A stretch of 7,974 nucleotides of DNA from Clostridia bacterium (GTDB lineage: Bacteria > Bacillota > Clostridia > Christensenellales > Aristaeellaceae), in contig JAFWBZ010000033.1 in assembly GCA_017537105.1 (NCBI GenBank), forward strand, positions 1 through 7,974, read 5' to 3'. Under the pieces are notes generated by a model. That model worked only from the letters and a program-made list of their open reading frames with translations, had not been told where the DNA came from and made no database searches. Positions 1 to 5,796 of this stretch are shown here, in pieces; the first letter of the stretch is position 1, and every line of letters begins with the position of its first letter. The position numbers and the translations under genes are program-made.

Positions 1-396
1 CAGCTCCATCGCCTCTGCGGGCTCCAGCCGCACGCAGCGGGACATCTTGCCGGGGATCTCGGCGGCGGGCTCCTTCAGGGCCTCGCCGGCGGGGGTGAGG
101 GCGACCATCAGGTTGCGCTCGTCCCGGGGATCGCGGGCGCGGGTGATGAGCCCCCGCTCCTCCAGCTTCTTGAGCACGGGCGTCAGCGTGCCGGAGTCCA
201 GGAGGAGCCGTTCGCCCAGCACCTTCGAGGTGACCTCCCGGTGCTCCCACAGCACCATCATGGTGATGTACTGGGTGTAGGTCAGGCCGATCTCGTCCAG
301 GAAGGGCTTGTATTGCTTCACGATCTCCCGCGCGCAGGCGTAGAGGGGGAAGCAGAGCTGGTTTTCCAGCTTCAGCGCGTCATACTTGCTATCCAT
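1..396 (-). CDS. ohrR: OhrR-type MarR family peroxide-sensing transcriptional regulator (C-terminus cut off by window edge)
   Basis: This is a winged-helix repressor of the MarR family, OhrR branch, which senses organic hydroperoxides through a reactive cysteine and then releases its operator. The first 132 residues are visible and the frame runs off the window; OhrR proteins are usually about 145-150 residues, so only the last helix is missing. The N-terminus reads LENQLCFPLYA, with Cys15 at the sensing position and Tyr19, Tyr29 and Tyr40 where Bacillus subtilis OhrR has the tyrosines around its cysteine. The helix-turn-helix and wing lie at about residues 54-98 (SGTLTPVLKKLEERGLI, then the DPRDER wing). 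Cys121 lies about where two-cysteine OhrR proteins have their resolving cysteine; Cys21 is extra. The ATG at 396 follows the flavodoxin stop by 15 bases with only a weak ribosome binding site, so it is probably translated from the operon mRNA. The target is inferred to be the operon's own promoter. Confidence 0.88.
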   Translation of the reverse strand, partial: MDSKYDALKLENQLCFPLYACAREIVKQYKPFLDEIGLTYTQYITMMVLWEHREVTSKVLGERLLLDSGTLTPVLKKLEERGLITRARDPRDERNLMVALTPAGEALKEPAAEIPGKMSRCVRLEPAEAMEL

Positions 397-411
397 GGCG
401 TGCAGGCCGGC

Positions 412-819
412 TCAGCCGAGCTGGGCCCGGGCGAAGGCCGCCGCGCTGCGGCAGTCCTCGTCGTTGGGGCGGTTCTTGTGAAACAGCGTCCAGGTGCCGG
501 GGCAGTGGAAGAAGTCGTCCGAGACGGCCACGCCCACGTCCTCCGCGGCGGCCTTGATCCGGCCGTGGGTGGAGCGGCCCGAGGCCGAGGTGGACAGCAC
601 CGCGATCCTGCCGATGTCCCGGGCGTTCTGCCGCAGGAAGGCGAGGACGGACTTGTCCGGGCCGCCGGCGTAGACGCTCGCGCACAGGAACACCATATCG
701 GCGCGGCCCTCCATGGGCTCGCTGACCGGGCGCGCGGCCACGCCCACTTCCGCGGCCACGGCGTCCGCCAGCTTCTTCGTGTTGCCGCCGCGGCTGAAAT
801 AGCGAACCTCGACGGTCAT
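412..819 (-). CDS. Flavodoxin-like FMN-binding protein
   Basis: A 135-residue flavodoxin-fold protein, expected to bind FMN and carry electrons in the cytoplasm. The first beta strand and phosphate loop read YFSRGGNTKKLA (residues 7-18), which fits the S-x-x-x-N-T FMN phosphate loop. A second loop, CASVYAGGPDKSVLAFL, and the late segment HCPGTWTLFHKNRPNDED resemble the second FMN loop and C-terminal region of short single-domain flavodoxins. I chose ATG 819 because it follows the upstream stop by one base and has an AAGGCGGG stretch upstream. A GTG at 828 would add three residues and overlap the upstream gene. In this operon a flavodoxin could supply electrons to the peroxidase or to the four-cysteine protein; that is an inference. 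A flavodoxin-fold reductase of the NAD(P)H quinone type is less likely given the short length. Confidence 0.82.
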   Translation of the reverse strand: MTVEVRYFSRGGNTKKLADAVAAEVGVAARPVSEPMEGRADMVFLCASVYAGGPDKSVLAFLRQNARDIGRIAVLSTSASGRSTHGRIKAAAEDVGVAVSDDFFHCPGTWTLFHKNRPNDEDCRSAAAFARAQLG

Positions 820-820
820 G

Positions 821-1084
821 TCAGGCACCCGCCTTCTCTTCCTCGTAGGCCTTGCGCACGGCCTTGGCCAGCTGGTCCGCGCAGGAGGTGGGCCGGCGGC
901 CGCAGGTGTTGCCCAGCAGGTAGGATTCGACCTTGTCGACGGTCCAGCCGTCCACCAGCTTGGAGATGGCCTTCAGGTTGCCGTTGCAGCCGCCCATGAA
1001 CTCGATGTTGCGGATGACATCGCCGTCGATGTCAAAGCTGATCAGCTGGCTGCACACCATTTCGGTGGGATAATCGTAGCGCAT
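821..1084 (-). CDS. TSCPD domain four-cysteine mini-protein (TIGR03905 type)
   Basis: An 87-residue protein consisting of a single TSCPD domain. This domain is also found at the C-terminus of some vitamin B12-dependent ribonucleotide reductases. The stand-alone version is common in Clostridia and has no established function. Four cysteines are visible: Cys11 (MVCSQ), Cys33 (GGCNGNLKAISKL), Cys61 and Cys68 (CGRRPTSC). The signature TSC-PD reads TSC-AD here. The spacing suggests a bound metal or a redox-active thiol set. Its ATG overlaps the peroxidase stop by one base (TAATG), which points to coupled translation and matched amounts. The frame stays open upstream to about 1525, but that part is only the shadow of the peroxidase gene. 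The domain call is firm; the role in peroxide reduction is inferred from context. Confidence 0.85.
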   Translation of the reverse strand: MRYDYPTEMVCSQLISFDIDGDVIRNIEFMGGCNGNLKAISKLVDGWTVDKVESYLLGNTCGRRPTSCADQLAKAVRKAYEEEKAGA

Positions 1085-1626
1085 TACAGGATCGCCTCGA
1101 CTTTCTTCGTCACGCTCTTCATGTCCTCGGTGGGCTCGAAGCGGTCCACGATGTTGCCCTCGCGGTCCACCAGGATCTTGGTGAAGTTCCACTTGATGTT
1201 GCCGTTGTTCTTGTAGTCCGGGTCCATCTTCTTCACGATGGGCTTCAACACCAGGCTCATCGGGCCCATGCCGAAGCCGCCGAACTTCGTGTTCGCGGTC
1301 AGGTACTTGTACAGCGGGCTGGCGTTCTCCCCGTTGACCTCGATCTTGGAAAACTGGGGGAAGGTGATGCCGAAGCGGCCCGTGCAGAAGGAGTGGATCT
1401 CCTCGTCGGTGCCCGGCGCCTGGTCGGCGAATTGGTTGCAGGGGAAGTCCAGGATCTCCAGACCGTCCTTCTGATGGGCCTCGTACAGGTCCTGCAGCGC
1501 GTCGTACTGCGGGGTGAAGCCGCATCCGGTGGCCGTGTTGACGATCAGCAGCACCTTGCCCCTGTACTGCTCCATGGAAACCTCGCTGCCGTCCCGGGCG
1601 GTGATGGTGAAATCGTAAATACTCAT
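1084..1626 (-). CDS. Glutathione peroxidase family thiol peroxidase
   Basis: A thioredoxin-fold peroxidase of 180 residues, normal for bacterial members, which reduces hydrogen peroxide and organic or lipid hydroperoxides in the cytoplasm. The peroxidatic cysteine is Cys35 in NTATGCGFTPQY. The other members of the catalytic tetrad are Gln65 (FPCNQF), Trp146 and Asn147 (KWNFTK). Cys81 in SFCTGRFG sits where thioredoxin-dependent, plant-type family members carry the resolving cysteine, so the physiological reductant is probably thioredoxin or another dithiol donor, not glutathione. It is a cysteine enzyme, not a selenoenzyme. ATG 1626 is preferred because AAGGAGGG lies about six bases upstream. 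An in-frame ATG at 1671 would add 15 residues, but it lies inside the promoter's start region. This is the first gene of the redox operon and has a consensus promoter. Confidence 0.95.
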   Translation of the reverse strand: MSIYDFTITARDGSEVSMEQYRGKVLLIVNTATGCGFTPQYDALQDLYEAHQKDGLEILDFPCNQFADQAPGTDEEIHSFCTGRFGITFPQFSKIEVNGENASPLYKYLTANTKFGGFGMGPMSLVLKPIVKKMDPDYKNNGNIKWNFTKILVDREGNIVDRFEPTEDMKSVTKKVEAIL

Positions 1627-1653
1627 GGATGACCCTCCTTTTTCAATCAAGTG

Positions 1654-1665
1654 CAATTCGATTTG
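1654..1665. promoter_or_regulatory. Candidate OhrR/MarR operator overlapping the early transcribed region
   Basis: The bases CAATTCGATTTG form a dyad matching at 10 of 12 positions, just downstream of the expected transcription start. Its shape (CAATT, short gap, near-AATTG) resembles the CAATT/AATTG dyads bound by OhrR proteins. An overlapping weaker dyad is ATTTGACACAATT at 1661-1673. Binding by the operon-encoded regulator is inferred. Confidence 0.35.
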
Positions 1666-1674
1666 ACACAATTA

Positions 1675-1703
1675 ATTATAGCCGAGAAACCTCCGCCTGT
1701 CAA
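1675..1703 (-). promoter_or_regulatory. Consensus sigma-A type promoter of the peroxidase operon
   Basis: On the minus strand, TTGACA (1703-1698) is followed by exactly 17 bases and TATAAT (1680-1675), a perfect match to the vegetative consensus. Transcription should begin near 1668, giving a leader of about 42 bases before ATG 1626. A promoter this strong usually needs a repressor, which fits the OhrR-type gene at the end of the operon. Confidence 0.85.
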
Positions 1704-1714
1704 GGGGCGGAGGT
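1689..1714 (-). terminator. Hairpin after thrH, possible weak intrinsic terminator
   Basis: ACCTCCGCC (1689-1697) and GGCGGAGGT (1706-1714) pair perfectly over 9 bp with an 8-base loop. Read on the minus strand, it starts 30 bases after the thrH stop and is followed by only a short T-rich stretch (TTTCTC). Termination is therefore probably partial. The loop contains the -35 hexamer of the downstream promoter. Confidence 0.55.
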
Positions 1715-1743
1715 AAAGAGTGCGTAAAATGTGGGGCAGACGC

Positions 1744-2352
1744 TCACAGCGCGGCCCGGATGGCGGCGAGCAGGTCGTCGAAGTCTTCGAAGGCGGGCAG
1801 ATCGGGGTTGTCGCGCTTGATCTGCTCGGTGGAGCGGAACAGGAAGCCCGCCTTGCTGGCGCAGATCATGCCCAGGTCGTTGTAGCTGTCGCCGCAGGCG
1901 ATGGTGTCGAAGCCCACGGACTGCAGCGCCTTCACGGTGGAGAGCTTGGACTGGGCGATGCGGATCTTATAATCGGAGATCATGCCGTCCGGGGCGACCT
2001 CCAGCGCGTTGCACAGCAGCGTCGGCCAGCCGAGCTTCTCCATCAGCGGCTTGGCGAACTGGGTGAAGGTGTCGGAGAGGATGACCGCCTGGGTGGTGGC
2101 GCGCAGCGCGTCCAGGAAGGCCTTGGCGCCGGGCAGCGGGTCGATCTTCGCGATGGTGGCCTGGATGTCCTTCAGGCCCAGGCCGTGCTCCCGCAGGATG
2201 CCCAGCCGCCAGCGCATCAGCTTGTCGTAGTCCGGCTCGTCCCGGGTGGTGCGGCGCAGCTCGGGAATGCCGCTGGCCTCGGAAAAGGCGATCCAGATCT
2301 CCGGCACCAGCACGCCCTCGAGATCCAGGCAGACGATGTTCAGGTCGCTCAT
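1744..2352 (-). CDS. thrH: ThrH-type HAD phosphatase: phosphoserine phosphatase / homoserine phosphotransferase
   Basis: A cytoplasmic haloacid-dehalogenase family enzyme of 202 residues, close to the 205 of Pseudomonas ThrH. That protein dephosphorylates phosphoserine and can transfer the phosphate to homoserine, linking serine and threonine synthesis. Motif I is CLDLEGVLVPEIWIAF, with nucleophile Asp10 and Glu12 in place of the usual second aspartate, which is diagnostic for ThrH against ordinary SerB. Motif II is Ser93 in ILSDTF, the motif III lysine is probably Lys136, and motif IV is GDSYND with Asp155 and Asp159. Further ThrH-like stretches are ATTRDEPDYDKLM-type (residues 35-46) and GWPTLLCN. 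ATG 2352 is preceded by GCAGGG about eight bases upstream. It is transcribed in the same direction as the redox operon, but a separate promoter between them makes it a distinct unit. No threonine or serine pathway gene is nearby. Confidence 0.92.
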   Translation of the reverse strand: MSDLNIVCLDLEGVLVPEIWIAFSEASGIPELRRTTRDEPDYDKLMRWRLGILREHGLGLKDIQATIAKIDPLPGAKAFLDALRATTQAVILSDTFTQFAKPLMEKLGWPTLLCNALEVAPDGMISDYKIRIAQSKLSTVKALQSVGFDTIACGDSYNDLGMICASKAGFLFRSTEQIKRDNPDLPAFEDFDDLLAAIRAAL

Positions 2353-2384
2353 GGTTCAGCCCTGCTTTCGTGTTTGATGGGGAC

Positions 2385-2413
2385 AGTGTAGCACAGCTTT
2401 GTGAAGTTTACAA
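2385..2413 (-). promoter_or_regulatory. Candidate thrH promoter
   Basis: TTGTAA (2413-2408) and TACACT (2390-2385), each matching the consensus at four of six bases, are separated by 17 bases on the minus strand. The start of transcription would be near 2378, about 25 bases before the thrH ATG. Position and spacing are good; the hexamers are moderate. Confidence 0.45.
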
Positions 2414-2576
2414 GGGGCGACTTTTTCGATCGGGACCCGCGGAAACCGGGCGCACGGGGCGCGGGGAGGACCCTGCGATACATGAAAGGTTTATAAAGTA
2501 GGGAAGATAGGGCAATTAATAAAGTAAGTTTTTTCAAAAACCGACCAAATATATTATGAACAGACTGGTTTTTTGG

Positions 2577-2605
2577 TTGACATTCACGGTCTGCTTTGAT
2601 AAAAT
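2577..2605 (+). promoter_or_regulatory. Candidate strong promoter, far upstream of the hydrolase operon
   Basis: TTGACA (2577-2582), 17 bases, then TAAAAT (2600-2605): a perfect -35 and a five-of-six -10. Transcription would begin near 2612, producing a leader of about 305 bases before ATG 2918. That leader would contain the GC-rich hairpins at 2634-2661 and 2696-2708. Confidence 0.5.
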
Positions 2606-2633
2606 ATCCGTAAAGGCGGAGGCGTTGACGCAC

Positions 2634-2661
2634 GGGAGCGCGCGGGGCAGGCGCGCTTCCC
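2634..2661. repeat. GC-rich hairpin in the putative long leader
   Basis: GGGAGCGCGC (2634-2643) pairs with GCGCGCTTCCC (2651-2661) through 10 base pairs with one bulged T and a 7-base loop. No T-run follows, so it is not a normal terminator. A second dyad, GGCGCGGCGCGCC, lies at 2696-2708. If transcription starts near 2612, both fold in the leader RNA. Confidence 0.5.
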
Positions 2662-2724
2662 TGCTTTCACCGGAAGGCGCCCGCCCGGGACGCCCGGCGC
2701 GGCGCGCCTGTAGAAAACCGGCAC

Positions 2725-2767
2725 AATTGATTCAAACGTGCGAAAATGTGCAGGAATCGCTTCAAAC
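2725..2767. repeat. Near-direct repeat spaced 30 bases, candidate activator site
   Basis: AATTGATTCAAAC (2725-2737) and AATCGCTTCAAAC (2755-2767) match at 11 of 13 positions and begin exactly 30 bases apart, about three helical turns. They lie upstream of a TATAAT at 2816-2821 that has no recognisable -35. That layout fits an activator binding two direct repeats on one DNA face; no candidate regulator gene is in the window. Confidence 0.35.
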
Positions 2768-2815
2768 AGAACGCTATTTTCATATTTGTGAAACACTTGT
2801 GCAACGACATGCGCG

Positions 2816-2821
2816 TATAAT
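2816..2821 (+). promoter_or_regulatory. Candidate activator-dependent -10 element
   Basis: A perfect TATAAT at 2816-2821 has no -35 match at 16-18 bases spacing. Used with an activator, it would start transcription near 2828 and give a leader of about 90 bases. A further possible pair, TTGACA at 2862-2867 and TAATAA at 2884-2889 (16 apart, poor -10), lies nearer the gene. Confidence 0.3.
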
Positions 2822-2917
2822 GAATCGTCAGTTGTCAAATCACAATGCAAGTCCTTCGATTTTGACAGAGAACCTGCAAAAAATAATAAAACGAAAGGCA
2901 AAAAGGGAGACGGGAGT

Positions 2918-4288
2918 ATGAACACACTGCAGGCGGGCTTTGCCCGGGTCAACATCACCCCGCCGATGGGCATCGGCATCCGCGGATACTTCAAGGTCCG
3001 CATTGCGGACGGCGTGCTGGACGAGCTCGAGATCAACGCGCTGGCGGTGGGCGACGGATCGCGGAGGGCCGTGCTGCTGTCCATCGACAACTGCGGCTTC
3101 AGCACCGCGGCGATGGACTGGTTCCGGGCGGGCATCGCGGAGCGGACGGGACTTCCGCGGGACGCCATCTTCCTCTCCTGCACGCACACCCACACGGGCC
3201 CGTTCATCCTGCTGGAGGGCGAGGAGCACCACGGCAAGCCCGCGGACGCCACGATGATCTACGAGTATTCCCGGTGGACGCGCCAGCGGGCCATCGACGC
3301 CGCGGCGTTTGCGCTGGAGGACCTGAAGGACGCGCGGATGGGCTTCGGCATCGGCAATGCGCCGAACGTGGCCTTCATCCGCCGCTACATCATGAAGAAC
3401 GGCGAGATCCGCACGAATCCGGGCGTGAACAACCCGGAGGTGGACCGGCCCTGCGGCGACGTGGACGAGCGCGTGAACGTGCTGCGGTTCGACCGGCCCG
3501 GCGCGGAGACGCTGCTGCTGGTGAACTTCGGCAACCACCCCGACGTGGTGGGCGGAAACAAAATCTCCGCGGACTGGCCGGGCTTTTTGCGCAAGCGCGT
3601 GGAGAAGAGTCTCGACAACGTCCGCTGCGTGTTCTTCAACGGCGCCCAGGGCGACGTGAACCACGTCAACGTGTTCCCCAGGGGCGGGGACCTGAACGAC
3701 ATGTTCCTGGACTTTGACGACGTGTCCCGCGGCTACGGCCACGCGCGGCACATCGGCAACGTGTTGACCGGCGCGGTGCTGCAGGTCTACGACAAGGTGG
3801 CGTACCGGGACGTGGACCGCATCCGCTGCCTGGAGAAGCGCATCTCCGTGCCCTCCAACATGCCCGCGCCGGAGGACCTGCCCCGGGCGCGGCAGATCAA
3901 CGCGCTGCACCAGGCCGGGCGGGACGAGGAGATCCCCTTCAAGGCCATGATGCTGACGACCGTGGTGGCGGAGGCGGAGCGCATGCTGCGCCTGGAGCAC
4001 GGCCCGGACCACTTCGAGATGCCGCTCTCGGGCGTGGCCATCGGCGACATCGCGCTGCTGGGCGTCCCCGGGGAGCCCTTCACCGGCGTGGGCCGCGGGC
4101 TGAAGACCTCGCAGGACTGGGCGGCGGTGCTGCCCTGCTGCCTCACCAACGGCGGCGAGGGCTACTTCCCGATGCTGGATGCCTACGAGGAGGGCGGCTA
4201 CGAGGCGCGCAGCTCCCGCTTCAGGGCCGGCACCGCGGAGAAGATCGTCGAGGAGGGCCTCCGGCTGCTCCGGGAGATGAAGGGCTGA
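2918..4288 (+). CDS. Neutral/alkaline non-lysosomal ceramidase-fold hydrolase, atypical active site
   Basis: A 456-residue protein with the N-terminal domain of neutral/alkaline ceramidases (zinc-dependent amide hydrolases), starting with the family-typical AGFARVNITPPMGIGIRGY. Likely zinc ligands are His90/His92 in CTHTHTGP, His207 in NFGNHPDVV, Glu386 in VPGEPFTGVG, and Tyr416 or Tyr428 near NGGEGYFP. In true ceramidases the nucleophile is the serine of a GD-x-SP motif; here the stretch is NGAQGDVNHVN (residues 241-251), with Asn248 in place of the serine. It also lacks the large C-terminal domain and any signal peptide. It is therefore probably a cytoplasmic hydrolase acting on something other than ceramide. 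ATG 2918 is preceded by GGGAGACGGGAG. The gene is 82 bases upstream of a sugar-type transporter, so the substrate may be the imported compound. Family: confident. Reaction: unknown. Confidence 0.85.
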   Translation: MNTLQAGFARVNITPPMGIGIRGYFKVRIADGVLDELEINALAVGDGSRRAVLLSIDNCGFSTAAMDWFRAGIAERTGLPRDAIFLSCTHTHTGPFILLEGEEHHGKPADATMIYEYSRWTRQRAIDAAAFALEDLKDARMGFGIGNAPNVAFIRRYIMKNGEIRTNPGVNNPEVDRPCGDVDERVNVLRFDRPGAETLLLVNFGNHPDVVGGNKISADWPGFLRKRVEKSLDNVRCVFFNGAQGDVNHVNVFPRGGDLNDMFLDFDDVSRGYGHARHIGNVLTGAVLQVYDKVAYRDVDRIRCLEKRISVPSNMPAPEDLPRARQINALHQAGRDEEIPFKAMMLTTVVAEAERMLRLEHGPDHFEMPLSGVAIGDIALLGVPGEPFTGVGRGLKTSQDWAAVLPCCLTNGGEGYFPMLDAYEEGGYEARSSRFRAGTAEKIVEEGLRLLREMKG

Positions 4289-4370
4289 CGGAGCGGGATC
4301 CCATGGATAACGGGCGTTCCGGGGTTTCAAGGGGCGCTTGATTATAGAGAAAGAAAGGATGGGAAAGACA

Positions 4371-5624
4371 ATGAAGAAGTTCCTGGCACAGTTGCTCGCA
4401 GTGGTCCTGGCGTTGAGCCTGATGACCTGCGGCGGATTCGCCCTGGCGGAATCCGACACGATCGAGATCAACTTCGTCGCGGCGCAGTATTCCGACGCCA
4501 CCGAGGCGTACATGCGGAAGGTCTGCGAGGCGTTTGAAGCCGAGCATCCGAACATCAAGATCAACCTCGAAGTCATCGGCTGGGACAGCATCTCCACCAC
4601 CGTGAACACCCGCGTGGCGAACCGCCAGGCGCCCGACCTCTACAACGGCGGCTCCGCCAGCCAGTTCGTCGCGGACGACCTGCTCTACAAGCCGGAGGAC
4701 ATCATCTCCGATGAACTGAAGGCCGACTTCTACGACGTGTTCTGGACGAACAACATCGACCCGGACCTGGGCGAGGTGTACCAGATCCCCTACGTCGCCT
4801 CCGTGCGCGCGCTGTACTGCAACAAGAAGCTGATGGACGAGGCCGGCGTCACCCCGCCGAAGACCTGGAACGAGGTCCTCGAGGCCTGCGAGAAGATCAA
4901 GGAGTTCTACAACGGCGACGTCTACGCCTGGGGCCTTGACGCCACCACCACCGAGGGCCAGACGACCGTGGCCTACTACTGCTGGAGCAACGGCGGCGGC
5001 TACGTGGACGAGGACGGAAACTGGATTCTCAACTGCGACGCCAACGTGGAGGGCTTCGAGTACATCAAGGAGCTCTACGACAACGGCTACACCAACGAGA
5101 ACCCCACCTCCGAGACCCGCGACGACCTGCAGAAGCTGGTGGCGAACGACAAGCTGGCCATGCTGGTGACCGCCTGCTTCTTCCCGGCGCTCTATCCGGA
5201 TACGGAGCTCTACATCTCCGACATCCCCTACAACGACGCGACCCAGTCCGCCTCCTCCACGCTGGGCGTGCAGGACGCGCTGATCTTCTTCAACGAGAAC
5301 GCCAAGGCCACCAAGGACAGCCCCGAGAAGCTGCAGGCCATTGCGGACTTCTGCGACTACTTCTACGCGGCCGACAACTACACTCCCTTCATGATCCAGG
5401 AGGGCCTGCTGCCCGCCACGAACTCCGGCGCCGAGAAGCTGGCCCAGGACGATCCGGACAAGGCGGCCTACATGAGCGTGCTGGAGGGCGCGAAGTTCTA
5501 CGCCCGCAGCAAGCAGGACTGGAGCGACGGCGCCTATGCCATCATCGATGCGGCCCAGAACATGCTGACCGGCATGCAGACCGCCCGCGAGGCGCTGGAC
5601 GAGGCGCAGGCCGTGGTGGGATAA
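4371..5624 (+). CDS. Extracellular solute-binding protein of a CUT1-type (family 1) ABC transporter
   Basis: A 417-residue substrate-binding protein that captures a ligand outside the membrane and hands it to the two permeases downstream. Residues 1-26 form a signal peptide: MKK, a leucine/valine-rich core, and an ALA site before Glu27. Cys20 in SLMTCGG could be a lipidation site, but Thr at -1 departs from the usual lipobox, so the anchoring mode is uncertain. The mature start, INFVAAQYSDATEAYMRKV, and the EAEHPNIKINLEVIGWDS and APDLYNGG stretches are typical of family-1 sugar-binding proteins. The many aromatic residues (YCNKKL, YYCWSNGGGY, FCDYFYA) suit a carbohydrate-like ligand, but specificity cannot be read. 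ATG 4371 is chosen for AGGATGG eight bases upstream and for the clean signal peptide. Upstream in-frame TTG 4338 and ATG 4359 would only lengthen the leader. Confidence 0.92.
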   Translation: MKKFLAQLLAVVLALSLMTCGGFALAESDTIEINFVAAQYSDATEAYMRKVCEAFEAEHPNIKINLEVIGWDSISTTVNTRVANRQAPDLYNGGSASQFVADDLLYKPEDIISDELKADFYDVFWTNNIDPDLGEVYQIPYVASVRALYCNKKLMDEAGVTPPKTWNEVLEACEKIKEFYNGDVYAWGLDATTTEGQTTVAYYCWSNGGGYVDEDGNWILNCDANVEGFEYIKELYDNGYTNENPTSETRDDLQKLVANDKLAMLVTACFFPALYPDTELYISDIPYNDATQSASSTLGVQDALIFFNENAKATKDSPEKLQAIADFCDYFYAADNYTPFMIQEGLLPATNSGAEKLAQDDPDKAAYMSVLEGAKFYARSKQDWSDGAYAIIDAAQNMLTGMQTAREALDEAQAVVG

Positions 5625-5647
5625 TCCGCGACGCAGAACGATCTTGC

Positions 5648-5674
5648 GGGGATGGGGGCTCTGCCCTCATCCCC
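5648..5674. repeat. 12-bp hairpin between binding protein and permeases
   Basis: GGGGATGGGGGC (5648-5659) pairs with GCCCTCATCCCC (5663-5674) over 12 bp, including one G-T pair, around a 3-base loop. There is no T-run after it. It begins 23 bases after the binding-protein stop. Such hairpins in transporter operons often protect the upstream mRNA or allow partial termination, so more binding protein than permease is made. That role is inferred. Confidence 0.65.
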
Positions 5675-5796
5675 CTCCATGGGACTGTCAACAGCCCCTG
5701 TACATATCTTCTTGGGATCGAAGCCGGAATGCCGGGGCCCGGGCGGGGGCGGGATGCGCCGCCGGGGCGCGGCCATGACAGATGAGGTGGGAAGCA

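Larger units (their letters stand above)
2353..2917. other. 565-base divergent intergenic regulatory region without a gene
   Basis: No convincing coding sequence is seen here. Composition changes sharply: a GC-rich piece (about 2430-2470), an AT-rich piece (2475-2612), a very GC-rich piece with hairpins (2613-2710), then AT-richer DNA to the hydrolase start. It holds the thrH promoter on the minus strand and several plus-strand promoter candidates listed separately. CAAAAACC at 2535-2542 and GGTTTTTTG at 2567-2575 form an imperfect inverted repeat directly upstream of the promoter at 2577. This is unusually long for a leader region in such compact DNA and probably carries regulation of the hydrolase-transporter operon. 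Confidence 0.6.

Noticed and set aside
241..999. 252-codon open frame on the plus strand
   Set aside because: It covers the regulator, flavodoxin and part of the TSCPD gene in antisense, and has no domain signal.
1085..1525. Upstream extension of the TSCPD frame to a 234-codon protein
   Set aside because: The extension overlaps the peroxidase in another frame and has no family similarity. The ATG at 1084 gives a standard-length TSCPD protein and a TAATG junction.
2535..2575. CAAAAACC/GGTTTTTTG inverted repeat as a terminator
   Set aside because: The loop would be 24 bases and the stem is mostly A-T pairs. It is better regarded as a possible weak operator next to the promoter at 2577.
2556..2921. 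121-codon open frame on the plus strand in the divergent intergenic region
   Set aside because: It has no ribosome binding site, crosses abrupt composition changes, overlaps promoter-like elements and shows no domain. It runs into the hydrolase start.
2840..4609. 589-codon open frame on the minus strand
   Set aside because: It lies opposite the ceramidase-fold gene, whose motifs are clear. Its translation is rich in Arg, His, Val and Ala with no recognisable domain, typical of an antisense frame in GC-rich DNA.
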